Assembly (NCBI GenBank): GCA_947624255.1
Contig: CANQJO010000001.1
Location: 1 to 64,000, forward strand
Reading direction: 5' to 3'
DNA from: an uncultured Ruminococcus sp.
GTDB lineage: Bacteria; Bacillota; Clostridia; Oscillospirales; Ruminococcaceae
DNA length: 64,000 bases
Both the position numbers and the translations under genes were made by a program. Shown here in pieces: positions 35,370 through 45,229 of the stretch. Each line of letters begins with the position of its first letter. The stretch's first letter is position 1. The notes beneath the pieces are model-generated. The model was not told the origin of the DNA, searched no databases, and saw only the letters and a list, made by a program, of their open reading frames with translations.

Positions 35370-36731
35370 ATGTCGAGACTTTTCGGAACAGACAGCGCAA
35401 AGGGCGTTGCCGTGGCAGAGCTTTCCTGCGAGCTTGCCCTCCATGCAGGAAGAGCCGCTGCTGCCGTCTTTTCAAAAGGGACGGGGAAAAAATCGAAAAT
35501 AATCGTTGCTAAAGATAAAAAAATGCCCTCAGATGTTCTCGAGGCTGCTGTCTGTGCCGGAGTTTGTTCCTCCGGTGCAGATGTCGAAACTCTCGGAGCA
35601 ATACCGCTCTCAGCCGCAGCCTGCCTTGTAAGTGAACACAACGCTGATGCCGGGATAATGATCTCCGCAGCACACGGCGGTCAGGAGGCAAGCGGTATAC
35701 GGATCTTCACACCGGAGGGACTGCGCCCCGACAGGGAAACAGAGGAGGAGATAGAGCGTCTCACTCTCGGAGGGGCTGCCGCTTTCGGGGGCAGAGGTCA
35801 GGGTGAGATCGGACGTATGCTCCACTGTGACACGACCGTTGAGGAGTACGTCAGCCGCATGGAGGAGCTTTCACGGCTTCGCCTTGACGGTATAAGGATA
35901 GCTGTCAGCGGCGAGGAAAGCGCTGCCGGTATTCCGGGCGTGAAACTCTTTCGCAGACTGGGCGCACAGGTGCTTGAAGTCAGGGAGGAGGGCGAGCCGG
36001 ATACCACAGGCGTTGAACGGCTGATGGAGTTTGTCACGAAATTCGCCTGTGACTGCGGCATCGCTCTTGACGGCGACGGCGGAGGCTGTCTTGCCGTGGA
36101 CGAAAAGGGTGAGCTTATGGAGGGTGATGACCTCCTTGCCGTTTTTGCCCGTGACCTTAAAAGCAGGGGAAAACTCCGCCATGATTCTATCGTGATACCG
36201 GTCACGGGAGGGCTTTCACTGAGAAAATTTGCTGCGGAAAACGGCATCTCCACGGTATCTTCCGGCGCAGGAGACAGATATGTCCTTGACCGTATGCGTG
36301 AGGGCGGATACAATCTCGGAGGAGAAAAAAGCGGACGCATCATCTTTACCGACGATCTGCCCTGTGAGGACGGACTTCTCTGCGGCATGAGACTGCTGGA
36401 GATAATGAAAAGCTCCGGCGAGCCTATGAGCAGCCTTTCGGGAGTTATCGAAAAGCTGCCGCAGGTACTCATAAATGTGAGGATAGCACCCGGAAAAAAG
36501 GAAATATGGAAAAACGATGCCGAAGTGACCGGACTTATCCGTGAACATCAAGTGTCGCTCGGAAACGAGGGCAGGATAGTCGTCAGAGAAAGCGGCAGCC
36601 TTGAGCCGTTCATCTGTATAATCGCAGAGGGAAAGAGCTTCGGACAGGTGAACGCCATCGCCGTGGATATAGCCGGAAAAATAAAGGAACGGTGCGGCTT
36701 CGGAAGAAAAAGCAGAAAACAGCACGGCTGA
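35370..36731 (+). CDS. Phosphoglucomutase/phosphomannomutase-family protein, probably inactive
   Basis: Four-domain alpha-D-phosphohexomutase fold of 453 residues, GlmM-like in length. The family's active-site motif, normally (T/S)ASHNP with a phosphorylated Ser, reads SAAHGG here (residues 99-104): the catalytic Ser is Ala101. The metal loop, normally DGDADR, reads DGDGGG (234-239), losing the third Asp. The sugar-binding GGEKSGR and phosphate-binding RESGSLEP loops are retained. It therefore could bind a sugar phosphate without turning it over, or act with another chemistry. It follows the C39-like gene by 4 bases and is intact, so it is under selection as a protein. The pseudoenzyme status is inferred from these substitutions. 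Confidence 0.85.
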   Translation: MSRLFGTDSAKGVAVAELSCELALHAGRAAAAVFSKGTGKKSKIIVAKDKKMPSDVLEAAVCAGVCSSGADVETLGAIPLSAAACLVSEHNADAGIMISAAHGGQEASGIRIFTPEGLRPDRETEEEIERLTLGGAAAFGGRGQGEIGRMLHCDTTVEEYVSRMEELSRLRLDGIRIAVSGEESAAGIPGVKLFRRLGAQVLEVREEGEPDTTGVERLMEFVTKFACDCGIALDGDGGGCLAVDEKGELMEGDDLLAVFARDLKSRGKLRHDSIVIPVTGGLSLRKFAAENGISTVSSGAGDRYVLDRMREGGYNLGGEKSGRIIFTDDLPCEDGLLCGMRLLEIMKSSGEPMSSLSGVIEKLPQVLINVRIAPGKKEIWKNDAEVTGLIREHQVSLGNEGRIVVRESGSLEPFICIIAEGKSFGQVNAIAVDIAGKIKERCGFGRKSRKQHG

Positions 36732-36745
36732 GCAGGGAGGATATT

Positions 36746-37609
36746 TTGAGAACAGCAGACAATTGGAAAGAATACAGGCTGATAGACTGCTCTGACGGAG
36801 AAAAGCTCGAAAAATGGGGAGATATCTCCCTTGTCAGACCCGATCCGCAAGCAATATGGAAAACTCCCCGAAAGGATAGCCTGTGGGAGAACGCAGACGG
36901 TCATTATCACCGCTCGTCAACAGGCGGCGGAGGGTGGGAATTCCGCAGGAAAATACCGCAGATGTGGCAAGTCTCATACGGTGTGCTGACATTCAACATC
37001 AGACCTACGGGATTCAAGCATACGGGACTTTTCCCCGAGCAGGCTGTGAACTGGGATCTCATGTCCGATCTGATAAAAAATGCCGGACGTGAGGTGAATG
37101 TTTTGAATCTCTTTGCATATACGGGCGGAGCTACTCTCGCCTGCGCCGCAGCCGGAGCCTCCGTGTGTCATGTGGACGCTTCAAAGGGAATGGTGCAGTG
37201 GGCAAGAGATAATGCCGCCGCATCGGGGCTTTCTCAGAAGCCTGTGCGCTGGATAGTCGATGACTGTGAAAAATTCATCAGGCGTGAGATACGCAGGGGC
37301 AGACGGTACGATGCCGTTATAATGGATCCTCCGAGTTACGGCAGAGGTCCGGGCGGTGAGGTATGGAAACTCGAAAACTGCGTCTATGACCTTGTGGAAC
37401 TTGCATCACAGGTGCTGTCGGAACAGCCGCTTTTCTTTCTGATAAACAGCTATACTACGGGACTTTCTCCCTCGGTCACGGGGTATATCCTCGGAACGCT
37501 CATGAACGGCAGGAGGGGTATCATCACTGCCGATGAGATAGGACTTCCCGTGGAATCAACAGGAATGGCACTGCCATGCGGTGCATCTGCCATATGGCAG
37601 AATAAGTGA
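36746..37609 (+). CDS. Class I SAM-dependent RNA methyltransferase (RlmI/RlmK-like)
   Basis: Methyltransferase of 287 residues. The SAM-binding motif NLFAYTGGATLACAAAGA (about residue 118), an acidic VDASKG and the catalytic-site MDPPSYGRGPGGEVWKLE (about 210) resemble the rRNA methyltransferases grouped with RlmI. No PUA domain precedes it. The start is TTG at 36746, with GGGAGG 5 bases before; the frame upstream overlaps the mutase gene. The modified base is not predictable. Confidence 0.87.
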   Translation: MRTADNWKEYRLIDCSDGEKLEKWGDISLVRPDPQAIWKTPRKDSLWENADGHYHRSSTGGGGWEFRRKIPQMWQVSYGVLTFNIRPTGFKHTGLFPEQAVNWDLMSDLIKNAGREVNVLNLFAYTGGATLACAAAGASVCHVDASKGMVQWARDNAAASGLSQKPVRWIVDDCEKFIRREIRRGRRYDAVIMDPPSYGRGPGGEVWKLENCVYDLVELASQVLSEQPLFFLINSYTTGLSPSVTGYILGTLMNGRRGIITADEIGLPVESTGMALPCGASAIWQNK

Positions 37610-37627
37610 CCGGATAAAGGAATTTCT

Positions 37628-38485
37628 ATGGAATATATCATTGAAACAGAGGATCTTCATTTCAGGTACAGCGATGATGAACAATGGGTGCTGAAAGGTA
37701 TAGATCTAAAGATAGGAAAGGGAGAGTTTGTCGCTGTGCTGGGACATAACGGCTCGGGCAAGTCAACTCTTGCAAAGCATTTCAACGCCATACTTCTTCC
37801 GACAAAAGGGAAAGTCACTGTGAACGGCATTGATACTGCCGATGAGGAGAAACTCTTTGAATTGCGGCAGTCGGCAGGAATGGTGTTTCAGAATCCCGAC
37901 AACCAGATAGTTTCTTCCGTGGTGGAGGAAGACGTTGCCTTTGCACCGGAGAATCTGGGCGTTCCCTATGAGGAGATGCGCCGCAGAGTGGACGAGGCTC
38001 TGAAAAGCGTGGGTATGTATGAGTACAGACTTCACTCCCCGTCACAGCTCTCCGGCGGTCAGAAACAGCGTGTGGCTATCGCAGGAATAATCGCCATGCA
38101 CCCTGAGTGCATTATCCTTGACGAACCGACTGCCATGCTTGATCCGCAGGGGCGGCGTGAGGTCATGGAGACCGTCACCAAAATGAACCGTGAGTACGGC
38201 GTGACGATAATTCTCATAACCCATTATATGGACGAAGCTGCAAAGTGCGGACGTGTCGTTGTTATGGATAAGGGAAGAATAATTCTTGACGACAGACCGG
38301 AGAAAGTCTTTTCGCAGGTAGAGACGCTCAAAAAGATAGGTCTTGACGTTCCGCAGGTCACTGAGCTTGCATGGGAGCTGAGACGTGCCGGGTATGATAT
38401 CTCTCCGGAGATAATCACCGAGGAGGAGTGTGCGGCTGCTCTTGAAAAGCTCATAAAGCAGAGCGGTCACGGAAATTCATCGTAA
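37628..38485 (+). CDS. ecfA1: Energy-coupling factor ATPase 1
   Basis: One of two ATPases of an ECF vitamin/metal importer, 285 residues. Walker [10 protein letters not shown] (about residue 38), Q-loop FQNPDNQ, signature LSGGQKQR, Walker [13 protein letters not shown] and switch His in ILITHYM. First gene of ecfA1-ecfA2-ecfT; no substrate-binding S component is adjacent, so this is a shared (group II) module serving several S proteins elsewhere. Confidence 0.96.
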   Translation: MEYIIETEDLHFRYSDDEQWVLKGIDLKIGKGEFVAVLGHNGSGKSTLAKHFNAILLPTKGKVTVNGIDTADEEKLFELRQSAGMVFQNPDNQIVSSVVEEDVAFAPENLGVPYEEMRRRVDEALKSVGMYEYRLHSPSQLSGGQKQRVAIAGIIAMHPECIILDEPTAMLDPQGRREVMETVTKMNREYGVTIILITHYMDEAAKCGRVVVMDKGRIILDDRPEKVFSQVETLKKIGLDVPQVTELAWELRRAGYDISPEIITEEECAAALEKLIKQSGHGNSS

Positions 38486-38500
38486 TAAGGAGAAATAGCA

Positions 38501-39364
38501 TTGGCTGTCGTTGAAACAGAGGAACTGACATATACCTATAGTATAGGAACTCCCTTTGAGAAAACTGCCGTCGATCACGTTACGCTTTCGCTGAGGGACG
38601 GCGGCATAACAGGCGTCATGGGGCATACCGGATCGGGAAAATCCACCCTGATACAGCACTTCAACGGTCTGATACGCCCCACATCGGGACGGGTGCTCCT
38701 TGACGGAAAGGATATATGGGAGGATAAAAAAAATATACGAGATGTGCGCTTCCGTGTGGGACTTGTCTTTCAGTACCCCGAATATCAGCTTTTTGAGGAG
38801 ACGGTCTATGACGACATCGCTTTCGGTCCGAAGAACATGGGACTTGACGAAAGCGAGATAAAACGCCGCATCATGGATACCGCAAACGATATCGGACTTC
38901 CGGAGGAGCTTATGAAACGCTCTCCCTTTGAGCTTTCGGGCGGTCAGAAAAGACGTGTGGCGATCGCAGGTGTCATGGCTATGGAGCCTGAGCTTCTTAT
39001 CCTTGACGAGCCTACCGCAGGACTTGATCCTGCCGGACGTGATATGATACTTGAGCATATCAAAAACTATCACCGCCGGACAAAAAATACAATACTCATC
39101 GTCTCGCACAGTATGGAGGATATCGCAGGATTTGCCGACAGTATCCTTGTCATGAACAAGGGCAGGCTTTTCTGCTATGATGATACTGTGAATGTATTCG
39201 CCCGCTTGGAGGAACTGACACGTATCGGTCTTGACGTTCCGCAGATAACGAAAGTTTTCGACAGCCTTAAACATCACGGCATTGACTTCGGAAAGCAGGT
39301 CTACACCGTTGAGTACGCAAAAAAGCTCATTCTGCAAAGGCTCGCTGAAAAGGAGGGCTTGTAA
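38501..39364 (+). CDS. ecfA2: Energy-coupling factor ATPase 2
   Basis: Second ECF ATPase, 287 residues, pairing with EcfA1. Walker A GHTGSGKST, Q-loop FQYPEYQLFEETV (typical of EcfA2), signature LSGGQKRR and Walker B LLILDEPTAGLDP. The start is TTG at 38501 after AAGGAGA, 15 bases past ecfA1. Confidence 0.95.
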   Translation: MAVVETEELTYTYSIGTPFEKTAVDHVTLSLRDGGITGVMGHTGSGKSTLIQHFNGLIRPTSGRVLLDGKDIWEDKKNIRDVRFRVGLVFQYPEYQLFEETVYDDIAFGPKNMGLDESEIKRRIMDTANDIGLPEELMKRSPFELSGGQKRRVAIAGVMAMEPELLILDEPTAGLDPAGRDMILEHIKNYHRRTKNTILIVSHSMEDIAGFADSILVMNKGRLFCYDDTVNVFARLEELTRIGLDVPQITKVFDSLKHHGIDFGKQVYTVEYAKKLILQRLAEKEGL

Positions 39365-40165
39365 TTGCTGAGAGATATTACCATAGGGCAGTATTTTCCC
39401 GGTGAGAGCATTATCCACAGGCTTGACCCTCGCTTCAAAATAGTGCTGACGATCCTGTTCATCGTTATGGTCTTCACCGGAGATAAATTCATATGCCTTT
39501 CGGTGGGAGCGGTCTTCACCGTATTGGTGATACTCCTTTCGGGAATAAAGATAAAAATGTTCCTGAAAACGCTGAAGTCCCTGTTGCCGCTGATGCTTCT
39601 GACAGTCCTGCTGAACCTGTTTTTCATTAAATCGGGAGATGTTCTGTGGCAGTGGAAATTTCTGAAAATAACAAGCGAGGGCGTGGATATCAGCATATTT
39701 ATGATAGTGAGGATATCGCTCCTGCTGATGGGAACATCTGTCCTGACATACACGACCTCTCCCATAACGCTCACCGATGCGGTGGAGAGACTGCTCTCAC
39801 CGCTGAAAAAGCTCAGATTTCCCGTACACGAGCTGGCAATGATGATGTCGATCGCACTGAGATTCATTCCGACTCTCATCGAGGAAACAGATAAGATAAT
39901 ATCTGCACAGAAAGCAAGAGGTGCTGAGATAGACTCCGGCAGCTTTATGGCGAGGGCGAAAAATCTCATCTCAATACTTGTTCCGCTGTTTGTCTCCTCT
40001 TTCAGAAGAGCGGACGAGCTTGCCACGGCTATGGAGTGCCGCTGCTACAACGGCGGAGCAGGCAGAACAAGACTCCGTCAGCTGAGATCTGCTCCGAGAG
40101 ACTATATCGCTCTTGCGGTAACGCTTATCTTTTTAGCAGCGGCGATCGTGCTGAATATAATGTAG
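39365..40165 (+). CDS. ecfT: Energy-coupling factor transmembrane protein EcfT
   Basis: Membrane scaffold of 266 residues joining the ATPases to S components. It opens MLRDITIGQYFPGES and has helices around 28-62, 65-80, 95-120 and 245-265. The two coupling-helix motifs are seen as QKARGAEI (about 180) and MECRCYNG (about 222). The TTG start directly abuts the ecfA2 stop, with GGAGG 8 bases before. Confidence 0.94.
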   Translation: MLRDITIGQYFPGESIIHRLDPRFKIVLTILFIVMVFTGDKFICLSVGAVFTVLVILLSGIKIKMFLKTLKSLLPLMLLTVLLNLFFIKSGDVLWQWKFLKITSEGVDISIFMIVRISLLLMGTSVLTYTTSPITLTDAVERLLSPLKKLRFPVHELAMMMSIALRFIPTLIEETDKIISAQKARGAEIDSGSFMARAKNLISILVPLFVSSFRRADELATAMECRCYNGGAGRTRLRQLRSAPRDYIALAVTLIFLAAAIVLNIM

Positions 40166-40207
40166 CGTCCGGTTCTGCACGGTCCTTAATTGAAATGTGA
40201 GGATAAT

Positions 40208-43200
40208 ATGGATAACAACAATAACGAAATTCTTGAGACGGAGATGATGTATGCTCCGTCTGATGATGAACACTCCACGGCTGCCGGAGCGGAGACATTT
40301 ACGGCAGAAGAAAAAAATAAAAAGAGGAGCTTCCGCCACGGACTGAGAAAATTCCGTGGAAGCACATTCAGCCGGATAATGTACGACAAGGGAGTGCTTG
40401 TATTCCTGCTGTCATTTTTCATTCCGGCAGGTATCATGACGTTTGCCATGGCGCAAAGCGGCATTCATCCGTTCGGCAATAATCAAATTCTGGTGGTTGA
40501 TCTCTGGCATCAGTATTATCCGTTTTTTCGGGTAGTCCGTGAAAAGCTGCTTACGGGAGGTTCGTTTCTGTATTCATGGGAGAACGGTCTCGGCTCGAAT
40601 TTCCTGTCGCTCATATCCTACTATGCCATGAGTCCGCTGAACTGGTTGTCGATATTCTTTGACGCCGATCATGTCCGTGATGCACTGACGTTCTTCCTGA
40701 TCGCAAAAATAGGCTTTGCAGGAGCGTTTTTCAGTTTGTTCCTGAGATATACCTACAAGCGCACGGATCTTTCTGTGTGCATATTTTCGGTGATGTATGC
40801 TCTCAGCAGCTTCACTTTAGGATATTACTGGAATGTCATGTGGTTCGACACAATAGCTCTTTTTCCGCTTGTAATGCTGGGAATAGTCGCTATCTGCCGT
40901 GAGGGAAAGTGGAAATGCTTCACATTTTCGCTGGCACTTTCGCTCATCTCCAATTATTACATAGCATTTTTCACCTGCATATTCTCCGTATTCATGTTTG
41001 CGGCAGCAGGAATAATAGAATTCCGGGGGATAAAAAGCTGGCTGCACAAATTCCGGATAATGCTCCGTTCATCGGTTATCGGGATCGCTCTTGCGGCATT
41101 CATGCTTCTGCCGGCGTATTACGGTCTTGAAACAACGTACAGCAGCGATGGAAAATCAATGATCGAAAAGCTGAAAGATATCTTCGCAAGAGATACGGTA
41201 TACTACGAAAAATGGACGGATATTCTGGCGAATACGGTATCCTACACTGAGCCGACAAAGGTCGAGGGACTGCCGAATATCGCCTGCGGAATGCTTGCAC
41301 TGGTGCTTTTCGGAGTGTTTCTCTTCTCGTTTCGCATCAAGATAAGAGAGAAGATATCCTCAATGGCGATGCTTACCGTTATCATAGTAAGCTGCAACAT
41401 AAACAAGCTGAATTACATCTGGCACGGCTTTCACTTCACCAATCAGATACCGTACCGCTTTGCATTCATATTCTCCTTTGTGCTGGCAGCATCGGCATAC
41501 CGAGCGTATGATATTCTGATGAAGCATGGGATCAAGGTTTATCAACTGATACTTATGCTCTTTGTTCCGGGAGGAGTTTTCTATCTGAATTATGTCGTCA
41601 AGGGAACGAAATTCACTATCTCCGGAGCATTGTGGAGCTCATTGGTCATCACGGGAGCTTTCTGGCTGATATTCCTTGCGGCGAAGGTGTTTCCGTTCAA
41701 AAAGAAAACCGTCCGCAACACAGCTATGAGTATTGCTCTTGCGGCGGCGGTATTCAGCGAGTTCGTAAGCAACGCAGAGATAGGTGTCAGAACGGTGGGA
41801 AACACCACGTACAACGATTATCCGGCAAAATACGAAGCCTCCGAAGCACTTATAAATTCTGCAAAAGCGGCTGAAAATTCGTCATTCATGCGCATGGAGA
41901 TGACAACGACATATACACTCAATGACAGCGCACTTTACGGATATTACGGCATCTCACAGTTTTCTTCAGCGGCGAATGTTTCGGTGACAAAGCTGATGAA
42001 ACGTTTCGGACTCTATGCCCATGAAGCAGGAAACAGATACTACTACCGCACCGCAACACCCGTGTTCAACTCAATGTTCGGGATAAAATACCTCATCAGC
42101 CGATACGGTACTCTCAACAGTACCGAGCCTGCGCTGGAGTTCTCGGGCGAGGCAGAGTCGGCATATATGTATAAGAATAAATATCCTCTTTCACCGGGGT
42201 ATATGGTCAATGAAAAGATACTTACGCTCCCTGACAGAGATGGTGCAAATCCCTTTGAATACCAAAATGATGTGCTGCGCCTTGCCGCAGATATTGACGA
42301 AAGCTGTTTCACCGCACAGCCTGTTGCTCTCGTGGAGTACAACAACATGACCGTTTCTAAAAACGGATTCGGCAATTATACATTCCGGAAGACCGACAGC
42401 AGCAAGGATTCAAGCGCAGTTTACAGCTACAGCGGAATTGACGGCTCATATCTGTTCGGATATGCAAGCTCGGTCGGCGGCTGCTGCAAGGATCTTGTCA
42501 TCAAGTGCGACTGTACGACCATTGACAGCGGAAGTCTTATCGAAAGCTATCCTATCGTCTTCCCGATGGGAAACGGTCAGGCAGGCAGCACCTCCACGGT
42601 ACAGATCAAGGCTGACGAGGAGAAAGACTCCGGTAACTACAAGCTGATGATCTATGCCATGAGCGAGGCTGTTTTCAAGGAGGCTTACGAAGAATTCGCA
42701 GACGAGCAGCTTGAAATCACGGAATTCGGCGACAGGAACATCACCGGAAAAATAAATGCCCGGAAAGACGGCATACTGCTTCTTTCAATGCCGTATGAGA
42801 AAGGCTGGAGCATATATATTGACGGCAGAGAGGCGGACACGCTATGTGTTATGAATGCTCTGCTCGGAGCAAAAGTCTCTGCCGGAGAGCATACGATAGA
42901 GCTTGTATATTTCCCCGAGGGATTGATCGCCGGCACGATCATCACCGCTGCATCAGCCGTTCTCACAGGTTTCATTATCTGGTGTGAGCAAAAACGCCGC
43001 CGCAGAAAAAGACTTCCTGCCGCAGCGCCGGAGTCCGGTGACGATCTGCCGCCGGAGGAGTTCAGCTTCACCGAGATAAACAGATCCGAGATATATAATC
43101 AGGATATTGAGGAGCGGCACGTGCCTGCGGGATTCTGCGAAGAGGAGACGGACACTGCCAATGATGAGGATACGCCGGAGGAGAAAAATGCGGAATCTGA

Positions 43201-43219
43201 AAATAATAACAGCATATAG
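40208..43219 (+). CDS. YfhO-like multispanning membrane protein
   Basis: Integral membrane protein of about 1,003 residues. After a charged, cytosolic N-terminal tail (about 60 residues) come about a dozen helices, a large extracytoplasmic beta-rich domain (about 530-890), one last helix and an acidic tail. GIHPFGNNQILVVDLWHQYYPFF is a hallmark of the YfhO family, GT-C-like proteins implicated in glycosylating lipoteichoic acid or other wall polymers in Bacillus and Listeria. The start at 40208 follows GAGGA; the ATG at 40190 has no site. The C-terminal 32 bases overlap truA. Confidence 0.9.
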   Translation: MDNNNNEILETEMMYAPSDDEHSTAAGAETFTAEEKNKKRSFRHGLRKFRGSTFSRIMYDKGVLVFLLSFFIPAGIMTFAMAQSGIHPFGNNQILVVDLWHQYYPFFRVVREKLLTGGSFLYSWENGLGSNFLSLISYYAMSPLNWLSIFFDADHVRDALTFFLIAKIGFAGAFFSLFLRYTYKRTDLSVCIFSVMYALSSFTLGYYWNVMWFDTIALFPLVMLGIVAICREGKWKCFTFSLALSLISNYYIAFFTCIFSVFMFAAAGIIEFRGIKSWLHKFRIMLRSSVIGIALAAFMLLPAYYGLETTYSSDGKSMIEKLKDIFARDTVYYEKWTDILANTVSYTEPTKVEGLPNIACGMLALVLFGVFLFSFRIKIREKISSMAMLTVIIVSCNINKLNYIWHGFHFTNQIPYRFAFIFSFVLAASAYRAYDILMKHGIKVYQLILMLFVPGGVFYLNYVVKGTKFTISGALWSSLVITGAFWLIFLAAKVFPFKKKTVRNTAMSIALAAAVFSEFVSNAEIGVRTVGNTTYNDYPAKYEASEALINSAKAAENSSFMRMEMTTTYTLNDSALYGYYGISQFSSAANVSVTKLMKRFGLYAHEAGNRYYYRTATPVFNSMFGIKYLISRYGTLNSTEPALEFSGEAESAYMYKNKYPLSPGYMVNEKILTLPDRDGANPFEYQNDVLRLAADIDESCFTAQPVALVEYNNMTVSKNGFGNYTFRKTDSSKDSSAVYSYSGIDGSYLFGYASSVGGCCKDLVIKCDCTTIDSGSLIESYPIVFPMGNGQAGSTSTVQIKADEEKDSGNYKLMIYAMSEAVFKEAYEEFADEQLEITEFGDRNITGKINARKDGILLLSMPYEKGWSIYIDGREADTLCVMNALLGAKVSAGEHTIELVYFPEGLIAGTIITAASAVLTGFIIWCEQKRRRRKRLPAAAPESGDDLPPEEFSFTEINRSEIYNQDIEERHVPAGFCEEETDTANDEDTPEEKNAESENNNSI

Positions 43220-43946
43220 AGGTACGGCTTACCACGGCTTTCAGCGGCAGGCAAATGCTCTGACCGTGCAGGAGGTGCTGGAGCGATGCTTCTCAAAGGT
43301 GCTGAACGAGCCGGTGACGGTGACAGGCTGCTCACGGACGGATACGGGCGTTCATGCGAATATGTTCTGCCTGAACGTCAAGACCGGCAGCAATATCTCC
43401 TGTTTGGGGTTCACAAGGGGCGTGAACGGCGAGCTTCCGGACGATATCTCCATTCTGAGCTGTGAGGATGCTCCCGTGGATTTTCACGCCCGGTTTGACT
43501 GCAAGGGCAAGGAGTATATCTACAAGATGCATTGCAGTGAATCGAAAGATCCGTTTGCTCCCGATCTCACGTTCCACTACAGGAGGAAATTTAATATTGA
43601 GTCTGCAAAAAAAGCCGCAGAATATCTCATAGGGCGGCATGATTTTAAGTCTTTTTGTACTGATAGTACAAATGTTTCAACAACCGTGAGAACAATTTAT
43701 TCCTTAAAAATAGAAAATAGTGGAGATTCGGTGATAACGCTTGTAAAAGGCGACGGTTTTTTGTATAATATGATTAGGATAATCGTAGGCACTCTCATAG
43801 ACGTGAGTGAGGGAAGGATCGCTCCTGATGATATGCCGCATATCCTTGAAGCAAGGGATCGTATGTGCGCCGGGCGAACTGCTATGGCTCACGGACTCTA
43901 TCTCAACAGAGTATTCTACAGCGAGGAAGAAATGTTCGCTGACTGA
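43188..43946 (+). CDS. truA: tRNA pseudouridine(38-40) synthase TruA
   Basis: Converts uridines 38-40 of the tRNA anticodon arm to pseudouridine; 252 residues. The catalytic Asp lies in CSRTDTGVHA (about residue 50). The start at 43188 follows GGAGGAG and gives the family's N-terminus (MRNLKIITAYRGTAYHGFQ), overlapping the YfhO-like gene by 32 bases. Confidence 0.96.
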   Translation: MRNLKIITAYRGTAYHGFQRQANALTVQEVLERCFSKVLNEPVTVTGCSRTDTGVHANMFCLNVKTGSNISCLGFTRGVNGELPDDISILSCEDAPVDFHARFDCKGKEYIYKMHCSESKDPFAPDLTFHYRRKFNIESAKKAAEYLIGRHDFKSFCTDSTNVSTTVRTIYSLKIENSGDSVITLVKGDGFLYNMIRIIVGTLIDVSEGRIAPDDMPHILEARDRMCAGRTAMAHGLYLNRVFYSEEEMFAD

Positions 43947-43966
43947 TTTTAAAGGCGGTGAGATTA

Positions 43967-45133
43967 TTGCCAACATACAGCGCCGACGATATAGTCGAGC
44001 AGAAAAATAAGGAAAAACGAAGAAAACGACTGATAAAGCTTTTCGCCATATTTATTGCGGCTGCCGCCGCCGTTGCTCTTTACTTCACGAGAGATATGTG
44101 GATCCCGAAACTCAGGGGCATCGGCAAGCAGTACAAGACCATTGTGAATTCCGGTAAGCTGGCGGGAGGAAATTTCCCTATCGAAACGGGAGGAAGCGAA
44201 TCATATCAGCTTAAATATACCGGAGAGAAAATAGTCCTCCTCAATGATAATACACTCTATTTCTACGATACCGACGGAAATCAGATCGGCAAGCGTCAGC
44301 ACGCCTATACGAATTCTGTCCTGAAAGTCGCAAACGGAAGAGCATTGGTCTATGAGAACGGCGGAGATGAATTTTCTCTTGAGGACGAAAACGGTGTCCT
44401 TTACAGCAAGACATATGACAGCAATATCCTGTTTGTGAGAGTCAGCTCAGACGGCTGCACCGCCGCCGTAACGACATCGGATAACTATAGCTGCGAGATG
44501 ACTGTCTACAACAAAAAGGGTACAAAGATCTATGAGAGAAAATGTACCGAAATGGTAAGCGATATAAGCTTTATCAACGACAGCTCAGGCTGTGTGCTGA
44601 GCTTTATCAAGGCGGAAAACGGAATGCTTGTGACGAGCGTTCAGGAAATAAACTTCACCGAAAGCAAGGAGAGATGGACATCTCCCGGACTCAACACCGT
44701 AGGTCTGGAGATATTCGGTTTCAGCGGCGGAGCGTTCATCTACGGCAGCGATGCCTGCGGTTATGTGGACGGTAATGGGCAGATAAGCTCCTTCTATCAG
44801 TATGACGGCGATCTTGCGGCAGGAGCAAGCTCCGGCGGAAAATCGGCTGTTCTTGTGAATAACGATGATACACGCCATTATACGGCAGCACTTTTCTCCA
44901 ACGGAAAAAACGAGCCTCTTATTATCGAGCTTGATGCTCCCGGAACAGATGTAACGATATCAGACGGTCTTACATATATTATGTGTCAGGATAAAATATT
45001 TGCCTATGATTTCAGCGGAAAGCTTCGTTCAACAGCGACTGTCACCGACTCATATACCGGATTTGTAAGAGGAGAGGAGCACATATTCCTCAAGGGTTAC
45101 AACAGGATAGACAGAATAGATTACGAAACGTAA
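43967..45133 (+). CDS. DUF5711-like membrane-anchored beta-propeller protein
   Basis: Protein of 388 residues. A basic N-terminus (EQKNKEKRRKRLIKL), one membrane helix (about 26-44) and a long extracytoplasmic part made of repeated short beta-strand segments with Asp/Gly turns (LNDNTLYFYDTDGNQ, FAYDFSGKL), as in PQQ-like propellers. This layout resembles DUF5711 proteins, which often neighbour CvpA-like genes in Clostridia. TTG at 43967 is chosen because GGCGGTGAG lies 5 bases before; a GTG at 43958 falls inside that site. Function unknown. Confidence 0.75.
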   Translation: MPTYSADDIVEQKNKEKRRKRLIKLFAIFIAAAAAVALYFTRDMWIPKLRGIGKQYKTIVNSGKLAGGNFPIETGGSESYQLKYTGEKIVLLNDNTLYFYDTDGNQIGKRQHAYTNSVLKVANGRALVYENGGDEFSLEDENGVLYSKTYDSNILFVRVSSDGCTAAVTTSDNYSCEMTVYNKKGTKIYERKCTEMVSDISFINDSSGCVLSFIKAENGMLVTSVQEINFTESKERWTSPGLNTVGLEIFGFSGGAFIYGSDACGYVDGNGQISSFYQYDGDLAAGASSGGKSAVLVNNDDTRHYTAALFSNGKNEPLIIELDAPGTDVTISDGLTYIMCQDKIFAYDFSGKLRSTATVTDSYTGFVRGEEHIFLKGYNRIDRIDYET

Positions 45134-45229
45134 AGCGGATACCTCACGGAGCTTATGCTTCGTCAGGAAACGTTCAAAAAAATATATCAAAAATCCGGCG
45201 GCTCCGGACGAAAGGAAAGGTGGATAACA

